From Ewingella americana (GTDB taxonomy: Bacteria > Pseudomonadota > Gammaproteobacteria > Enterobacterales > Enterobacteriaceae), in assembly GCF_006438725.1 (NCBI RefSeq), contig NZ_RCZD01000003.1, positions 248,001 to 312,000 of the forward strand: a stretch of 64,000 bases of DNA, given 5' to 3'. Positions 1-9,223 of this stretch are shown piece by piece. The position numbers and the translations under genes were made by a program. Below the pieces are notes generated by a model that was not told the DNA's origin, did not search any database, and saw nothing but the letters and a program-made list of their open reading frames with translations. Position 1 is the first letter of the stretch. The number at the start of each line of letters is the position of its first letter.

Positions 1-1164
1 CCGTATGTTTTTAACATTACCGCTGAATTGAAAATGGCTGCGCGACGTCGCGGCGAAGATATTATCGATTTCAGTATGGGGAACCCGGACGGCCCGACGC
101 CGCCGCACATTGTTGAAAAACTGGTGCAGGTTGCTCAGCGTGAAGACACTCACGGCTATTCCACCTCACGCGGTATTCCGCGCTTGCGCCGGGCGATCTC
201 CCGCTGGTATGCCGATCGCTATCAGGTAGACATTGACCCGGAAAGCGAAGCCATCGTCACCATTGGTTCTAAAGAGGGGCTGGCGCATCTGATGCTGGCC
301 ACGCTCGACCATGGCGACACCGTACTGGTGCCCAATCCAAGTTACCCGATTCATATTTACGGTGCGGTGATTGCCGGTGCACAGGTGCGTTCGGTGCCAC
401 TGACCGAAGGCGTTGACTTCTTTGCTGAACTGGAACGCGCGATCCGCGAAACCATTCCGCGTCCTAAAATGATGATCCTCGGCTTCCCGTCCAACCCGAC
501 CGCCCAGTGCGTTGAGCTGGACTTCTTCGAGCGGGTCGTGGCGCTGGCCAAACAGTACGACGTGCTGGTTATCCATGACCTGGCTTATGCCGATATCGTT
601 TACGATGGCTGGAAAGCGCCATCGATCATGCAGGTGCCTGGCGCGAAAGACATTGCCGTGGAATTCTTTACCCTGTCGAAAAGTTACAATATGGCGGGCT
701 GGCGTATCGGCTTTATGGTCGGTAACCCGGAATTGGTTAACGCGCTGGCACGTATCAAAAGCTATCACGACTACGGCACATTTACGCCGTTGCAGGTGGC
801 GGCCATCGCGGCGCTGGAAGGGGATCAGCAGTGCGTAAAAGACATTGCCGAACAGTATCGTCAGCGCCGTAACGTGCTGGTGCGCGGTCTGCACGAAGCG
901 GGCTGGATGGTAGACAACCCAAAAGCGTCAATGTACGTCTGGGCTAAAATCCCCCCGGCTTACGCCGATTTAGGCTCACTCGAATTTGCCAAACGCCTGC
1001 TGGCCGATGCCAAAGTGTGCGTCTCTCCGGGCATCGGTTTCGGCGACTACGGTGACACCCACGTGCGCTTCGCCCTGATCGAAAACCAGGACCGTATCCG
1101 TCAGGCCGTTCGCGGCATCAAAGCGATGTTCCGCGCCGACGGTTTGCTGGCGCCGAAAGCCTGA
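1..1164 (+). CDS. alaC: Glutamate-pyruvate aminotransferase AlaC (5' end outside window)
   Basis: PLP-dependent class I/II aminotransferase that makes alanine from pyruvate with glutamate as amino donor, in the cytoplasm. The reading frame is open from the first base of the window ([20 protein letters not shown]), matching E. coli AlaC from about residue 18, so roughly 17 N-terminal residues are missing here. The PLP-binding lysine lies in [10 protein letters not shown] (codon 679-681), and the FPSNPTAQ and [12 protein letters not shown] segments are intact. The C-terminus ends LLAPKA, a little shorter than in E. coli. A hairpin terminator follows 24 bases after the stop, so the gene ends its transcription unit. 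Identification is by near-complete family identity. Confidence 0.96.
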   Translation, partial: PYVFNITAELKMAARRRGEDIIDFSMGNPDGPTPPHIVEKLVQVAQREDTHGYSTSRGIPRLRRAISRWYADRYQVDIDPESEAIVTIGSKEGLAHLMLATLDHGDTVLVPNPSYPIHIYGAVIAGAQVRSVPLTEGVDFFAELERAIRETIPRPKMMILGFPSNPTAQCVELDFFERVVALAKQYDVLVIHDLAYADIVYDGWKAPSIMQVPGAKDIAVEFFTLSKSYNMAGWRIGFMVGNPELVNALARIKSYHDYGTFTPLQVAAIAALEGDQQCVKDIAEQYRQRRNVLVRGLHEAGWMVDNPKASMYVWAKIPPAYADLGSLEFAKRLLADAKVCVSPGIGFGDYGDTHVRFALIENQDRIRQAVRGIKAMFRADGLLAPKA

Positions 1165-1187
1165 TTAACCGTTTTCCCCACACCAAC

Positions 1188-1215
1188 AAAAAACCCGGCT
1201 TTCGCCGGTTTTTTC
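1188..1215 (+). terminator. Rho-independent terminator of alaC
   Basis: A CCGGC / GCCGG stem flanked by A-run and T-run, with tail TTTTTTCT, just after the alaC stop. It may also serve the convergent small gene at 1256-1504. Confidence 0.8.
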
Positions 1216-1255
1216 TATTTCATAACCTGAACATCTCAGGCATTGCGGGCAGAAA

Positions 1256-1504
1256 CTATCTGCGACCGACCAGTTTGGCCAGCAGGAAGCCGACACCGGC
1301 GGCAATCAGCAGGGCCGGGACCGGGTTGTCAGAGGTCTGACGCTTCACGGTATCGACGGCATCGTTCACCGCGTAGGATGCCTGGGAAAGATTTTTGCGT
1401 ACCACGCCTTCAGCCTGCAAATCACGATCCTGTGTGGCACGGCCAAACTCTTCCTGACCTTTACCTACCATTTCTTCAACTTTATCTTTCGCTTTATCAA
1501 ACAT
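1256..1504 (-). CDS. Small CsbD/DUF883-like stress protein with C-terminal membrane anchor
   Basis: An 82-residue protein. The first half (MFDKAKDKVEEMVGKGQEEFGRAT is split here as MFDKAKDKVEEMVGKG then QEEFGRAT) resembles the CsbD family of hydrophilic stress proteins. The end, NPVPALLIAAGVGFLLAKLV, is a hydrophobic segment closed by GRR, as in ElaB/YqjD/YgaM (DUF883) proteins that tether ribosomes or other partners to the inner membrane. The start at MFDK is chosen because AAGGA lies seven bases upstream; an in-frame start 18 codons earlier has no such site and adds no recognisable sequence. It is convergent with alaC. The exact function is unknown; a stationary-phase or stress role is inferred from the families only. 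Confidence 0.65.
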   Translation of the reverse strand: MFDKAKDKVEEMVGKGQEEFGRATQDRDLQAEGVVRKNLSQASYAVNDAVDTVKRQTSDNPVPALLIAAGVGFLLAKLVGRR

Positions 1505-1824
1505 AAGCAGTTCCTTCTTGTCTGCGGGACCGGCAAAAAACGGGTCCGGCTCATTCAATGAACAACGTAGTGTATGTCTTTCCTACATCATTCACTGTAG
1601 ACCATCGGAGCCGCGAAACCGGCCGTGGTTAACATTGAGTAACAAACACGGCCGAAAAAAATGGCGTGGCAGGGCAACGTCAGAGTGACTAAGCGGGCAG
1701 CGCTAATCCATTGTGTTGCTGAGAGTTTTCTTATTTGATCCTCGAAACAGGCAAATTCAGCGCAAGTCACTAGGCTTAGTGAGGGGGTCTTAGACTTCAT
1801 CCATTGGATGTAAAAGGGGGAAAA

Positions 1825-2286
1825 ATGACACAGGACACGCTGAAGAAAAGCCGCATTGAGGTGATCCGGCAGTTCTACGCCAAGCTGGATCAGGCGGATG
1901 CAACCTTGCTGGATCTGTTTACCGAAGACACAGAAGTATTTTTCCCAAAATTCGGTACTGCGAAGGGGAAATCATCACTGGGTGAGCTGGGCAAACGCTT
2001 CGCGCTGGAGATCGACATGATTCAGCACATTCAGGATAAATTCCGCTTTATCAGTGATGGCGAAACCCTGGTGCTGGAAGGACAGATGCGCGGTGTGATG
2101 CAAACCGGCGAACGCTGGCCTGCGCCGCAAACTGGCAGCCATCACTTCTGTTCGGTGTTTGAATTTGAGGATTTGCTGATTAAACGGCTGAGCACTTACC
2201 TGGACCCGGATTTCAATCTTGAGGACAAAAAACGGGTGAAAAATTATCAGCAGCCACCGAAAGCCGAAGAGGGGGGAGGGGGGTAA
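1825..2286 (+). CDS. SnoaL/NTF2-like domain protein
   Basis: A 153-residue protein with the layout of SnoaL-like (NTF2 fold) proteins: an N-terminal helix pair (IEVIRQFYAKLDQADATLLD), LFTEDTEVFFPKFGTAKGKS, then beta strands ending FCSVFEFEDLLIKRLSTYLDP. Members of this fold are small isomerases, hydrolases or ligand-binding proteins, so substrate and role cannot be read from the sequence. The start is ATG 1825 with AAGGGGG five bases upstream, preferred over a TTG seven codons earlier. The C-terminus is a charged tail ending in four glycines from a G-run at 2273-2282. It stands alone, facing the csgG end, with only 52 bases between them. Confidence 0.6.
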   Translation: MTQDTLKKSRIEVIRQFYAKLDQADATLLDLFTEDTEVFFPKFGTAKGKSSLGELGKRFALEIDMIQHIQDKFRFISDGETLVLEGQMRGVMQTGERWPAPQTGSHHFCSVFEFEDLLIKRLSTYLDPDFNLEDKKRVKNYQQPPKAEEGGGG

Positions 2287-2338
2287 AAAAGGAGGGAAAC
2301 AGGCCTCAACCGACCGGTTCCCCTCGCCAACTGTCATG

Positions 2339-3172
2339 TTACGAAGCGACAGGGACAATCAGGTTCTTATACTTTTCCAGTACCGGTGCTGAGGCATCTT
2401 TTGGATTTTGCAGCTGCCACAGATTACGGCTAATGCCGTCATTCACCAGATAAATCACGCCGGTTTCAATGGCCGACATCAAACAGAGCATCACCGGCTC
2501 ATTGGTGGTATAGCCCAATTCACCTTCCAGTAATCGTTGGTAATCCACAAAACGGAATACCCCGGCCTGAACTTCATACGACAAAATAGTTTTGCTGGTA
2601 TTCACAGACGACAGAACTTCCCCGGTATTGACGTCGACGGCGCGCAGATTCACGGCTATCTGATCTAACTGGTACTGCGTGCTGGCCCCGATGCCAAAAT
2701 AGCGCGCGCCCACCCCACCCGATTTCACATTACTTTCGTAACCAATGATTGAGCCTTCGATCAGAATATTCGCCGCCACCAGTGACGAAAGTGGCCGCGC
2801 ATTGTTCACCGCTACGCTGCCATTCTCCTGCGCCGCACGGATGATTTTGCGTTCATTGAGCAGGTTCTGTAGCCCCTGGCGTTCCAGAGGAATAAACCAT
2901 TTTGAATCCTTGAGTGCGGACACCAGCATCGCCGTGGCGCTTTGCGGCACTGCCGTCGAGAAGTTACTGGCCGGATAAGGCTTGAACTGGCCGGTTTCAT
3001 CCTGAATGTTGTAAACCGAGACAAAAATCTTGCCCCGTGCCGGTGGCAGATTGGTCAGATCCTGATAACTCTGAGCACGAGGTAACAGCGTGGGTTTCGC
3101 TGCCTGATTCGGTGGTGCAGTCAAACACCCAGTCAGGGTGAGGGTAGCAAGAAGTAAAAAAATGCTGCGCAT
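2339..3172 (-). CDS. csgG: Curli secretion channel lipoprotein CsgG
   Basis: Outer-membrane lipoprotein that forms the nonameric channel through which curli subunits leave the cell. The 277 residues equal the E. coli length. The signal peptide ends in the lipobox LTGC with lipidated Cys16. The conserved core includes YNIQDETGQFKPYPASNFST (the constriction-loop region), the SGGVGARYFGIGAS segment and the NLWQLQ C-terminal region. It is the last gene of a leftward csgDEFG operon; csgF ends 61 bases upstream. No clear terminator is visible before the convergent 1825-2286 gene. Confidence 0.97.
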   Translation of the reverse strand: MRSIFLLLATLTLTGCLTAPPNQAAKPTLLPRAQSYQDLTNLPPARGKIFVSVYNIQDETGQFKPYPASNFSTAVPQSATAMLVSALKDSKWFIPLERQGLQNLLNERKIIRAAQENGSVAVNNARPLSSLVAANILIEGSIIGYESNVKSGGVGARYFGIGASTQYQLDQIAVNLRAVDVNTGEVLSSVNTSKTILSYEVQAGVFRFVDYQRLLEGELGYTTNEPVMLCLMSAIETGVIYLVNDGISRNLWQLQNPKDASAPVLEKYKNLIVPVAS

Positions 3173-3233
3173 AAGTGGCCTTCCCGATCTTTGTAGTGAG
3201 TCGATTTTTGGGGTGCTATGCCGCCTGTCAGGT

Positions 3234-3638
3234 TCAGTTGGCGCCAGAAATACCCTGAACCTGAATGGTGGAAACTTTGCCGGTTTTACGGTCGGTAACG
3301 TTCATTACCAACTGGCCATCGGTGTTTTGTACGTCAACAATAAAGTCCTGCGTCACCATCCGCCCCGGTTTGCCCTGACTGATATTGCCCATCAGATTGC
3401 CCAGCAGTTGTGACTGTAAGGCGGAGGTGAAATTGTCCAGCGCTGACGGTGTCGAGGAGTCAAAGTTGTAGCCGTTGGGATCTTTATACGAGTTCTGTGC
3501 ATTGGCCTCGTTGAGTAAAAACGCGCCATTGTTTGGGTTTCCGCCAAAGTTCGGGTTGACGAACTGGAAGACCATATTTCCTCCCCAGGAGAGCGGGGAG
3601 ACCAGTAGCAACGACAAAAGGGATACGTAAGTTTTCAC
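3234..3638 (-). CDS. csgF: Curli assembly factor CsgF
   Basis: Surface-exposed accessory protein that binds the CsgG pore and positions the CsgB nucleator. It has 134 residues with a signal peptide ([20 protein letters not shown]). The mature N-terminus, [17 protein letters not shown], is the CsgG-insertion helix motif of the family, followed by [15 protein letters not shown]. The C-terminal beta domain carries [19 protein letters not shown]. It lies nine bases after csgE and before csgG, in the standard order. Confidence 0.96.
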   Translation of the reverse strand: MKTYVSLLSLLLVSPLSWGGNMVFQFVNPNFGGNPNNGAFLLNEANAQNSYKDPNGYNFDSSTPSALDNFTSALQSQLLGNLMGNISQGKPGRMVTQDFIVDVQNTDGQLVMNVTDRKTGKVSTIQVQGISGAN

Positions 3639-3647
3639 GGTGTGCTC

Positions 3648-4037
3648 CTAAAATTCATCGCCGGTAAGATCGCCGGTGCTTAGCAGGGCTTTATCAATCT
3701 GGCGGCGAGACAGTGCATCAAGCACACTGGCGACCGCTGTATCGATCTCTTTGTTAAAGTTGCGACGGTTGGGAAACAGCAGTGTTTGATACAGGGTGTC
3801 CTGCCCGATTTTGATACTGATCCAACTGCCCCAGCGCGCACTCGGTCTTTCACTGATGGTGATGGTCTCCGGGTAGGTTTTTTCCCAGCGATCGGTAAAT
3901 CCTCGATAGAAATCATGACCGACCGCCGTCACCGTGCGGTCAGTGATCAGCCCCGGATCTTTGAGTTCAGCCGCACTCACGGTGGAACTCAGCGCGAGCG
4001 ACAGACAAAAAAGCAGACACAAGGTGGCTTTTTTCAT
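3648..4037 (-). CDS. csgE: Curli secretion specificity factor CsgE
   Basis: Periplasmic adaptor that caps the CsgG channel and selects CsgA for export. It has 129 residues with a signal peptide ending near SSTVSA. Family signatures include GLITDRTVTAVGHDFYRGF, WEKTYPETITISERPSARWG and ALLSTGDLTGDEF at the end. The start codon lies one base beyond the csgD stop, so csgD and csgE are almost certainly co-transcribed and perhaps translationally coupled. Confidence 0.96.
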   Translation of the reverse strand: MKKATLCLLFCLSLALSSTVSAAELKDPGLITDRTVTAVGHDFYRGFTDRWEKTYPETITISERPSARWGSWISIKIGQDTLYQTLLFPNRRNFNKEIDTAVASVLDALSRRQIDKALLSTGDLTGDEF

Positions 4038-4038
4038 G

Positions 4039-4704
4039 TCAGCACTTCAGATTATCGTTGGCCCAGGAAACGGCCTGAGTCCGGTTTTTAACGGAGATCT
4101 TCCTGAACAGGTTATAGAGATGCGTTTTGACGGTGTTTTCGCTGATAAACAGCAACCGGGCGATCTCCGTATTGGAGGCACCGACCCGCAATTTATTAAG
4201 GATTTCCTTTTCGCGGTGGGTAAGACCAGACTCTTCGTAATTCAAATAGCGATATTGCCCCGACTGACTGATCAGATAGCTGGCAAACCCCTGAGTGAAA
4301 TAGCATTCACCATGGATAACACTATTAATACCTTCGACCAGCTTGTTCTCATCCGTCGAGATATAAAAGACGGCGCTGATCCGTGGCCAGGTCTCTATCT
4401 CTCTGAAATGGTAGTCATTGGGTGTGTTGAATAATAACAATTTGATATTTTCATGAAAGCGGCTGAGGACAGATTGCCATAGTACAATCTGCCTTCGGTC
4501 AGCCTCCATCATATCGAACAAAATAAGCGCCTGAGTTAACGGCGTTTCGTCGAGCGGAATATTATCCAGAGACTTATTGATATTATGCAGTTTAGTATTA
4601 ACACACAACTGGTGTTTAAGTTGTTGTAATAACGCACTGGCCTGCAGTGACGGTCTGGTTACTAATAATAAAAGATTATTATTTATATTTGCCCCATTAT
4701 TCAT
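4039..4704 (-). CDS. csgD: Curli/biofilm master regulator CsgD (LuxR family)
   Basis: Transcription activator of csgBAC and other biofilm genes. It has 221 residues from the ATG that gives MNNGANINNN, preceded by GGAG seven bases upstream; a start 19 codons earlier adds residues absent from the family. The N-terminal receiver-like domain contains ALILFDMMEADRRQ, where E. coli carries the acceptor aspartate region, and LLLFNTPNDYHFREIE. The C-terminal LuxR helix-turn-helix is LTHREKEILNKLRVGASNTE and ISENTVKTHLYNLFRK, almost identical to E. coli. It heads the leftward csgDEFG operon and is divergent from csgBAC across a long AT-rich intergenic region. Confidence 0.97.
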   Translation of the reverse strand: MNNGANINNNLLLLVTRPSLQASALLQQLKHQLCVNTKLHNINKSLDNIPLDETPLTQALILFDMMEADRRQIVLWQSVLSRFHENIKLLLFNTPNDYHFREIETWPRISAVFYISTDENKLVEGINSVIHGECYFTQGFASYLISQSGQYRYLNYEESGLTHREKEILNKLRVGASNTEIARLLFISENTVKTHLYNLFRKISVKNRTQAVSWANDNLKC

Positions 4705-5611
4705 AATGAAACTCCACCCTGATTTTGCCGCAGCCCATTGGCACCTTATAATTGAAGGCACAAAATAGGATGCATCACTACTGCTGAATGTAGCTTGTGC
4801 AACAGCTGCTCTGTTTAACCAAAAATAGACTAAAGATAGCTAAAAAGTTAAATTGCTACTGCACAGGTAAGGTAAATAATTTTAGATAACCTTTGCTGGT
4901 ACAGCTTCAATCTAGCCATTGGATATTCTAAAGCAAGGTCTATTTGTGTTTCTAAATGTAAATCAAAATGTGTAAACTTTTCTTAACGATTGTTAACTAC
5001 CAGGCTAAAAATCCATCAAATTTTCTTAACTGAACTCTTAACGCTTTCCTTACAAAGACCGTTGTAAACACAGTGAATTCTGCTGCCCTGCGGACAGATG
5101 AATCCGCTGATATCAGTAACAAGGTGCATCTTTCGTCTATTTTATCCCAAACAAAAAGCCAGTTTTGTCTCCTCCTTTCTAAGGAAAGACGCGAATTCAG
5201 CGGTGTTTAGCCGGAATTTAGCCCGTACAAACGGGTGATTCAGCGCACAATCTCACCCGAAAGAGGCATCGACCTGCTAAAAAAAATCTGTCGGATGCTA
5301 TTTTTTCGTTTTTGTCTTAATAAGAATTTATCGATTTGTGTGATGAATAAAAAAGCGTGGTAACTCTATTTTAGGATAAATGCCATATCCTTCTCTCAGA
5401 TGCCGCGTGGCTCCGGGGTGAGAGAATGGATAAGAGGAAAACTCATACTTTATGGTGAGGCGGCAAATAAAATACGACTTACAGGTGAGTTTTTTATTTT
5501 CACGAATAACCATACTCAACTCGTCAAACAGAAATTGTCTGAGCATCTCGGAAAGATTTATCGCTTTATCCGCTGCACTAAGGTTAAGTGAATATAAATC
5601 AGGATCGTATT
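4705..5611. other. csgD-csgB divergent regulatory intergenic region
   Basis: A 907-base AT-rich gap without a convincing gene. By analogy with other enterics it should hold the csgD and csgBAC promoters and a long csgD leader. Directly visible are long A/T tracts around 4790-5060 and a CsgD-box-like motif near csgB at 5415-5425. A second weaker match, CGGGTGATTCA, lies at 5232-5242. Short open frames in 5328-5694 lack ribosome sites and family features and are not called. Confidence 0.75.
5415..5425 (+). promoter_or_regulatory. Probable CsgD-binding box upstream of csgB
   Basis: GGGGTGAGAGA matches 10 of 11 positions of the published CsgD consensus CGGGKGAGNKA. It lies about 190 bases upstream of the csgB start, in the expected orientation. 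Binding is inferred from the motif only. Confidence 0.5.
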
Positions 5612-6127
5612 ATGAAAACGATATTCTTTGCCGTTGCGTTGCTATCGATACCTTTTATTACTGTGGCGCAGCCCAACGATTTTGCCCACAGTGAAGTGGG
5701 CATAGGTGTCAGTGATATATACAGCAGCTCTTTTGAACAGTTAGCGGCAGGCGGACAGTCTGTCTCCGGTAATTCAAGCATTATTCTCCAGCGGGGAAAC
5801 AACAATCTGGCTGTCACCCGTCAGGTCGGTAATGGTAACAGAAGTAATGTCACGCAATATAGCAATGATAATACTGCCTATGTTAATCAGCGTGGAAATG
5901 GCAATAGTTCCGACGTGACCCAAAGTGGCAGCGACAATACCGCTGTTATTGAGCAACTGGGTAACAGCAGTTCGGCGTCTATTGATCAGAAAGATTTTGG
6001 CAATACTGCGGTTATTCTCCAGCGAGGTAGTCGGAGTGTGACGCAAATTAGCCAGAGTGGTACGGACCGGTCCGCCGGTGTCGTGCAAAATTCGTCAGGA
6101 ATGGCGATTAGAGTGACACAGCGTTAA
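5612..6127 (+). CDS. csgB: Curli nucleator CsgB
   Basis: Minor curlin that nucleates CsgA polymerisation on the cell surface. It has 171 residues from ATG 5612 (AGGATCG upstream); a GTG eight codons earlier would spoil the signal peptide MKTIFFAVALLSIPFITVAQ. The mature part begins NDFAHSEVGIGVSDIYSS and contains about five curlin repeats with Gln/Asn ladder spacing (GNNNLAVTRQVGNGNRSNVT, GSDNTAVIEQLGN and others). The last repeat ends MAIRVTQR, identical to the E. coli C-terminus that anchors CsgB. It is about 20 residues longer than E. coli CsgB. First gene of csgBAC. Confidence 0.95.
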   Translation: MKTIFFAVALLSIPFITVAQPNDFAHSEVGIGVSDIYSSSFEQLAAGGQSVSGNSSIILQRGNNNLAVTRQVGNGNRSNVTQYSNDNTAYVNQRGNGNSSDVTQSGSDNTAVIEQLGNSSSASIDQKDFGNTAVILQRGSRSVTQISQSGTDRSAGVVQNSSGMAIRVTQR

Positions 6128-6179
6128 ATATTCCGTCTCAACTGAAGTTCATCCGAAATTAAACCAATGGGGTAGCATC

Positions 6180-6641
6180 ATGAATCTTTGGAAAATTGTG
6201 GCAGTCTCCGCTTTAGTCGTCAGTGGCAGTGCATTCGCAGGTTATGGCGGCGGCGGCTCAGGTCCATCAACACCGCCGTCTACGACGCCGGTATTCCAGA
6301 CTACCGACTGGAACGCGGAAATTCAGATTTATCAGGCAGGTACTTCTAACCTGGCGAATGCCACCCAAACGGGTGTTTCTAAGTCTCTGACCTCTATCGA
6401 TCAGCATGGCTTTAAAAACACCGCTGGCACCAATCAGACCGGTGATAAAAGTTTGGTGAAAGTCAGCCAGTTTGGTGATTACAACACCTCCAATGTGTCA
6501 CAAAGCGCAGACAAGAGCATCGTGCTGGTCAGCCAGAACGGTACGGCTAACTATGCTCAGGCAAGCCAAAGTGCAGACGGCAGCCTGGCAAACATTCAGC
6601 AGTACGGCAGCAACAACCAGGCTTATGCTTCCCAGCATTAA
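6180..6641 (+). CDS. csgA: Major curlin subunit CsgA
   Basis: Secreted amyloid subunit of curli fibres. It has 153 residues: a signal peptide (VVSGSAFA cleavage), a glycine-rich N-terminal export segment (GYGGGGSGPSTPPSTTPVF), then about five Ser/Gln/Asn-rich curlin repeats such as SLTSIDQHGFKNTAGTNQTG and LVKVSQFGDYNTSNVSQ. Compared with E. coli, several repeats lack the usual GGGN turns and carry Asp/Lys instead, so the repeat sequence is divergent although the spacing is kept. The start follows GGGGTAGC. It lies 52 bases after csgB and is followed by a strong hairpin, which would set csgA transcript levels above csgC. Confidence 0.94.
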   Translation: MNLWKIVAVSALVVSGSAFAGYGGGGSGPSTPPSTTPVFQTTDWNAEIQIYQAGTSNLANATQTGVSKSLTSIDQHGFKNTAGTNQTGDKSLVKVSQFGDYNTSNVSQSADKSIVLVSQNGTANYAQASQSADGSLANIQQYGSNNQAYASQH

Positions 6642-6670
6642 TCTGACCGTTTCTGTGTAAGCAGCATTCA

Positions 6671-6703
6671 ACAAAACAGGGCACAAGCCCTGTTTTGTCT
6701 TTT
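6671..6703 (+). terminator. Hairpin terminator between csgA and csgC
   Basis: A perfect 12-bp stem, ACAAAACAGGGC / GCCCTGTTTTGT, with an ACAA loop, followed by CTTTT. It lies 30 bases after the csgA stop, so csgC is probably reached only by read-through. Confidence 0.85.
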
Positions 6704-6724
6704 CAGGATTCAGGAGGCTGGCCG

Positions 6725-7054
6725 ATGCACGTTTTACTGATTGCCGCTGTGTTATCGAATCAGTTGTGGTTCGACACCCAGGCCGATGCTGACACCTATG
6801 TGGTGACGCCGATGGCGACGTTGGCCGATAGCTGCTCATGCCAGATCTCAATCGCCGTTTCCCACCGCGCCGCACAGGGCCAAAGTACCAGCCGCCAGCA
6901 GCGCAACGTCACACTTCCGGCCAACCAGCCCCTGCCTCTTGGCCAGATGCGTTTCTCAATGCAAAAAGGCGACTGGACGCAAATCACCGTCACTCTCACA
7001 GACGGCAAGGGATTACTGATGGCGAAGCAACTGATCGTACCGGATAACAGCTAG
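6725..7054 (+). CDS. csgC: Curli assembly chaperone/inhibitor CsgC
   Basis: Small periplasmic immunoglobulin-like protein that keeps curlin from polymerising early. It has 109 residues from ATG 6725, with AGGAGG seven bases upstream; in-frame codons before it lie in the terminator and are not used. The family-specific Cys-X-Cys is present (SCSCQISI), followed by RNVTLPANQPLPLGQMRFSM and TVTLTDGKGLLMAKQ, parallel to E. coli LPANQPIALTKLSL and VTVSDGQSL. Last gene of csgBAC, and here more divergent than csgA/B. Confidence 0.9.
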   Translation: MHVLLIAAVLSNQLWFDTQADADTYVVTPMATLADSCSCQISIAVSHRAAQGQSTSRQQRNVTLPANQPLPLGQMRFSMQKGDWTQITVTLTDGKGLLMAKQLIVPDNS

Positions 7055-7433
7055 GTGATGTGGTTTCGTCAGTAGCAGGGAAGGGTGAAATATTTCTTCT
7101 GCCATGTCCAATAATAGGATTGATACACGCCTTTAAGTTATCAATTAACCGGGTATGACACATTCGGAATGTGAATGTATTAATAAAAATACCGCTACGG
7201 TTTTATTGTTATTTGAATTATACCTCCGCTATAAATCCCTGATGTATCCTAACTGTCGTGGTTAATAGATTAATCTATAAGGATATTTTTATGGTGTGTT
7301 GGCGTGTTGCTTCACATCAAGATAATGACGAATCGTAAAGAAAGGGAAATGTATTGTAAACGTTCCTTACATCGGCATAATGCGGCGATTAACAGAGCTT
7401 AACTTTCCCAAAAGATGCTAATAAGGATATTGC
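7055..7433. other. Promoter region of the two-partner secretion operon, with a possible leader ORF
   Basis: A 379-base AT-rich gap. It should contain the promoter of the downstream transporter and exoprotein genes. One 15-codon frame at 7291-7338 (MVCWRVASHQDNDES) begins ATG with AAGG about ten bases upstream. The same ATAAGGATAT block that precedes it recurs directly before the GTG start at 7434. No operator was recognised. Confidence 0.5.
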
Positions 7434-9206
7434 GTGCACCGGTTTTCCATTAATGCAGCCTGTCGGACGTTGGTTATTGCGTTCAGCCTGACGGCAGGCG
7501 CAAGCCATGCCGCTACGGTGAGCGGTCCCTCTCCTTTTCGGGTTCCAACCGGGGCAGAGCAGCCAGTAGCGCCACCCGTCAATGATCGGGTTAAAGGTTT
7601 ATCGGTGGGCTCTCAGCAGTTTATCCATCAGCAAGAACAGCAGCGCGCCTTAGAGCAGCGGTTGGCACCGGATGCGCCGGATGTGCGTCTTTCCCCCCCT
7701 TCCAACAGTTTTGGCCATCTCGCGTTCCCGCAGGAAACCCCGTGTTTTACGATTTCGCAGGTCACGCTGAGCGGCACGGATGCGCTGCCTCACTGGCTGT
7801 CTTTGCAACCTATCAGCAATCAGGCGGTGGGCCATTGTCTGGGCGGCAAAGGTATTAATCTGCTGATGAGCACCTTACAGAACCGGCTGGTGGATCATGG
7901 TTACATTACTACCCGTGTTCTGGCACCTGCACAGGATCTGAATAGCGGCGAGCTGAAGTTAGTACTGGTTCCCGGCACCATTCGGCACGTCAAATTGACC
8001 CCGGATAGTGGCCATTACGTCACGTTGTACAGCAGCTTTCCGGCACACGAAGGCCAGTTGCTCGACCTGCGTGACATCGAACAGGGGCTTGAGAACCTGC
8101 AACGCCTGCCGAGCGTACAGGCCAATATGGAAATTCTGCCCGGTCAACAACCAGGGGAAAGTGATATTGCACTGAGCTGGCAGCAGCAGCGGATGTGGCG
8201 TATTGCGGCGTCACTTGACGACTCCGGCACCCGCAGCACCGGTCGCTATCAGGGCGGCCTGACGCTGTCGCTGGACAATCCGTTCTCCCTCAGCGACCTG
8301 TTCTATATTTCCGGCAGCAGCAGTCTGGAAAATGAAAACGGTAAGGGATCCGATAACATTACCGGACACTATTCCGTGCCTTTTGGCTACTGGATGTTGG
8401 GGATGACCGCCAACAGCTATGACTACCACCAGACGATCGCCGGGCTGAACAGCGATTACCGTTACAGTGGCAAAAGCAACAATCTTGATTTCCAATTAAG
8501 TCGCGTTCTGCACCGCAACGGCAGTCAGAAAACCACACTGACCTATGACGTGCTGGCTCGGGAATCGAAAAACTATATTGATGATACTGAAGTTGAAGTA
8601 CAGCGCCGCCGCACCTCGGCATGGCGCATTGGTTTACAACATCGTCACTATATTTCACAAGCCACGCTGGATGCTGGAGTCAGCTATCAGCGCGGCACCC
8701 GCTGGTTTGGTGCGATGCCAGCGCCTGAAGAGAACTTCGGGGATGCCACCGCGCTGAGCAAAATCGTGCAAATCTCGGCCCAGCTCGACGTGCCCTTTGC
8801 GCTGGCCAGGCAAAAATTCCACTACAACGTTCAGTATCTGCGCCAGTTCAGTAACACGCCGCTGACCCCACAGGACCAGTTTGCTATCGGTAACCGCTGG
8901 ACGGTGCGCGGCTTTGACGGTGAAAGGACGCTCAATGCGGATAGAGGCTGGTTCGTGCGCAATGATATTGCCTGGGTCACGCCGGTCCCGGCACAAGAGC
9001 TTTATCTCGGCGTTGATTACGGTGAAGTCGGCGGCAATGGCACGCAATATTTGGTGGGCACACATCTGGCGGGAGGCGCGATAGGCCTGCGTGGCCGGGC
9101 GTTCAGTGTTGGCTATGATCTGTTTGCTTCGGTGCCCTTCTCCAAACCAGACGGCTTCAGTACAGACCCGGTATCGCTGGGCTTTAATCTCAACTGGCAG
9201 TACTAG
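7434..9206 (+). CDS. cdiB: CdiB/ShlB-type two-partner secretion transporter
   Basis: Omp85-family outer-membrane beta-barrel that exports the adjacent TpsA/CdiA exoprotein. It has 590 residues from a GTG start with AAGGA six bases upstream. A signal peptide ends near [13 protein letters not shown] domain spans about residues 95-185 ([11 protein letters not shown] ... [20 protein letters not shown]), and the ShlB-type barrel fills the rest, with the conserved barrel-lid motif in [20 protein letters not shown] and a C-terminal FNLNWQY beta signal. The two cysteines in the POTRA region fit the family. The exoprotein gene starts 17 bases downstream, so the two form one operon. Name by context; it could equally be called a TpsB. 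Confidence 0.92.
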   Translation: MHRFSINAACRTLVIAFSLTAGASHAATVSGPSPFRVPTGAEQPVAPPVNDRVKGLSVGSQQFIHQQEQQRALEQRLAPDAPDVRLSPPSNSFGHLAFPQETPCFTISQVTLSGTDALPHWLSLQPISNQAVGHCLGGKGINLLMSTLQNRLVDHGYITTRVLAPAQDLNSGELKLVLVPGTIRHVKLTPDSGHYVTLYSSFPAHEGQLLDLRDIEQGLENLQRLPSVQANMEILPGQQPGESDIALSWQQQRMWRIAASLDDSGTRSTGRYQGGLTLSLDNPFSLSDLFYISGSSSLENENGKGSDNITGHYSVPFGYWMLGMTANSYDYHQTIAGLNSDYRYSGKSNNLDFQLSRVLHRNGSQKTTLTYDVLARESKNYIDDTEVEVQRRRTSAWRIGLQHRHYISQATLDAGVSYQRGTRWFGAMPAPEENFGDATALSKIVQISAQLDVPFALARQKFHYNVQYLRQFSNTPLTPQDQFAIGNRWTVRGFDGERTLNADRGWFVRNDIAWVTPVPAQELYLGVDYGEVGGNGTQYLVGTHLAGGAIGLRGRAFSVGYDLFASVPFSKPDGFSTDPVSLGFNLNWQY

Positions 9207-9223
9207 AGTAAGGACACTCGCCC

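Noticed and set aside
1588-1800. 70-residue leftward frame upstream of the SnoaL-like gene
   Set aside because: No ribosome site, no signal or domain, odd composition; it lies in the promoter region.
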